From: Ignisphaera aggregans DSM 17230 | GTDB taxonomy: Archaea > Thermoproteota > Thermoprotei_A > Sulfolobales > Ignisphaeraceae | DNA: 64,000 nucleotides | Assembly (NCBI GenBank): GCA_000145985.1 | Contig: CP002098.1 | Span: 124,001 to 188,000 of the forward strand | Reading direction: 5' to 3' | Shown: positions 63,523-64,000 of the stretch, piece after piece | Layout: the number at the start of each line of letters is the position of its first letter | How positions within the stretch are numbered: position 1 is the stretch's first letter | Made by a program: the position numbers and the translations under genes | The notes under the pieces: generated by a model | The model's database searches: none | What the model saw: only the letters and a program-made list of their open reading frames with translations | What the model was told of the DNA's origin: nothing

Positions 63523-63984
63523 TTATATACTTTTAATTCTAAATAGAGGCTCAAGATCTTTTCTATATATGGAGATTCCAGCAATATTATCAATAATTTC
63601 TATTCTAAGAATATATTCATACCTCTTAAAATCTACCTCAGCAATACCTATCATCTCAATATAATTTCCAACATATCTCAAGAGAGAAGAACAGGAATCA
63701 ATATAGTTACCTCTCTTCCTACATTTGCCAAGAATCTTAGGTGGATATCTATCAATTCTCTTAGTTAATATAAGTTCTAATGAACAATGTGCTATATCTT
63801 CATAGCTAGCTCTACATACAACATCTATTGGTATTATCCAAAAACCCTTGATACTATGTTGAAGTAGGGCTCTAACTATTGTTAATGAATCTGAAAATTT
63901 CTTATCAGAATATATAATAGAGATACCTCTACCAAATAAAGGTTTGCAACTAAAACCTCTATCAATAAAAATCAGAACATTCAT
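63523..63984 (-). CDS. THUMP-domain protein (Tan1-like)
   Basis: The 153-residue protein ends in a pattern typical of THUMP domains: KCRKRGNYIDSCSSLLRYVG, then IAEVDFKRYEYILRIEIIDN and AGISIYR. THUMP domains bind tRNA, and Tan1 is needed for N4-acetylcytidine formation in tRNA. Here the domain stands without an attached enzyme. It converges with the PUA gene, and both point to RNA modification. Confidence 0.65.
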   Translation of the reverse strand: MNVLIFIDRGFSCKPLFGRGISIIYSDKKFSDSLTIVRALLQHSIKGFWIIPIDVVCRASYEDIAHCSLELILTKRIDRYPPKILGKCRKRGNYIDSCSSLLRYVGNYIEMIGIAEVDFKRYEYILRIEIIDNIAGISIYRKDLEPLFRIKSI

Positions 63985-64000
63985 AACATCTTGACATATA

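Noticed and set aside
1-64000. CRISPR arrays, rRNA genes or a replication origin with origin-recognition boxes
   Set aside because: No regularly spaced repeats, no rRNA sequence and no Cdc6/Orc1 gene or repeated origin boxes were seen.

Overview
The window is a chromosomal segment of a hyperthermophilic crenarchaeon. The evidence is a full-length reverse gyrase, two Alba genes, the crenarchaeal RNA polymerase subunit Rpo13, two PCNA paralogues, archaeal initiation factors aIF2-alpha, aIF2-gamma and aIF5B, archaeal/eukaryotic-type ribosomal proteins, an archaeal splicing-endonuclease intron in cbf5, and archaeal H/ACA and C/D-type guide RNAs. The DNA is AT-rich, starts are often TTG or GTG, and GGTG-type Shine-Dalgarno sequences are common. 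The gene content fits the Desulfurococcales; an Ignisphaera-like organism is plausible but cannot be proved from the sequence alone.

Layout. 0-7 kb: an Lhr-type helicase that runs off the left edge, a membrane protein, the RNA ligase rtcB with a probable H/ACA guide RNA behind it, a phosphoribosyltransferase and a RecA-like ATPase. 6-14 kb, mostly minus strand: a translation operon (L44e, S27e, aIF2-alpha, Nop10), a replication operon (PCNA, primase PriS, probable GINS), a disrupted TnpB gene, a DUF72/AbrB pair and a second PCNA. 14.3-15.8 kb: mobile-element debris around rpo13. 15.8-29.6 kb: a long ribosomal superoperon that begins abruptly at L22 and runs through SecY, L34e, cytidylate kinase, L14e, the intron-containing cbf5 and a methyltransferase. 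29.8-33.7 kb: a tRNA-Ser followed by an accessory island of higher GC, with integrase and resolvase fragments, a second copy of the 15.4-kb repeat, secreted proteins and a broken metzincin protease. 33.8-36.5 kb: a decaying ABC importer and an MscS channel. 36.8-47.7 kb: the S13-S4-S11-RpoD-L18e-L13-S9-RpoN-S2 operon running into isoprenoid genes (isopentenyl phosphate kinase, IDI-2, prenyl synthase), GluRS and L7Ae. 47.9-54 kb: S28e, L24e, aIF5B, S6e, aIF2-gamma, a PIN protein, RpoE' and a C/D box sRNA. 54-58.6 kb: Alba, reverse gyrase, Alba. 58.6-64 kb: a second phosphoribosyltransferase, tRNA-Glu, an ABC exporter, an amidohydrolase, a PUA protein and a THUMP protein.

The core genes form an information-processing neighbourhood: ribosome assembly, RNA modification (Cbf5, Nop10 and L7Ae, all in this window, are subunits of the H/ACA particle that would use the candidate guide RNA), transcription, DNA replication and chromosome topology. 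The most interesting non-standard signals are the intron that splits the catalytic Asp codon of cbf5, two unannotated guide RNAs, a roughly 300-bp duplicated element with a compensatory base change in a predicted hairpin, and several TnpB-type remnants, one lying exactly where the ribosomal superoperon is broken.
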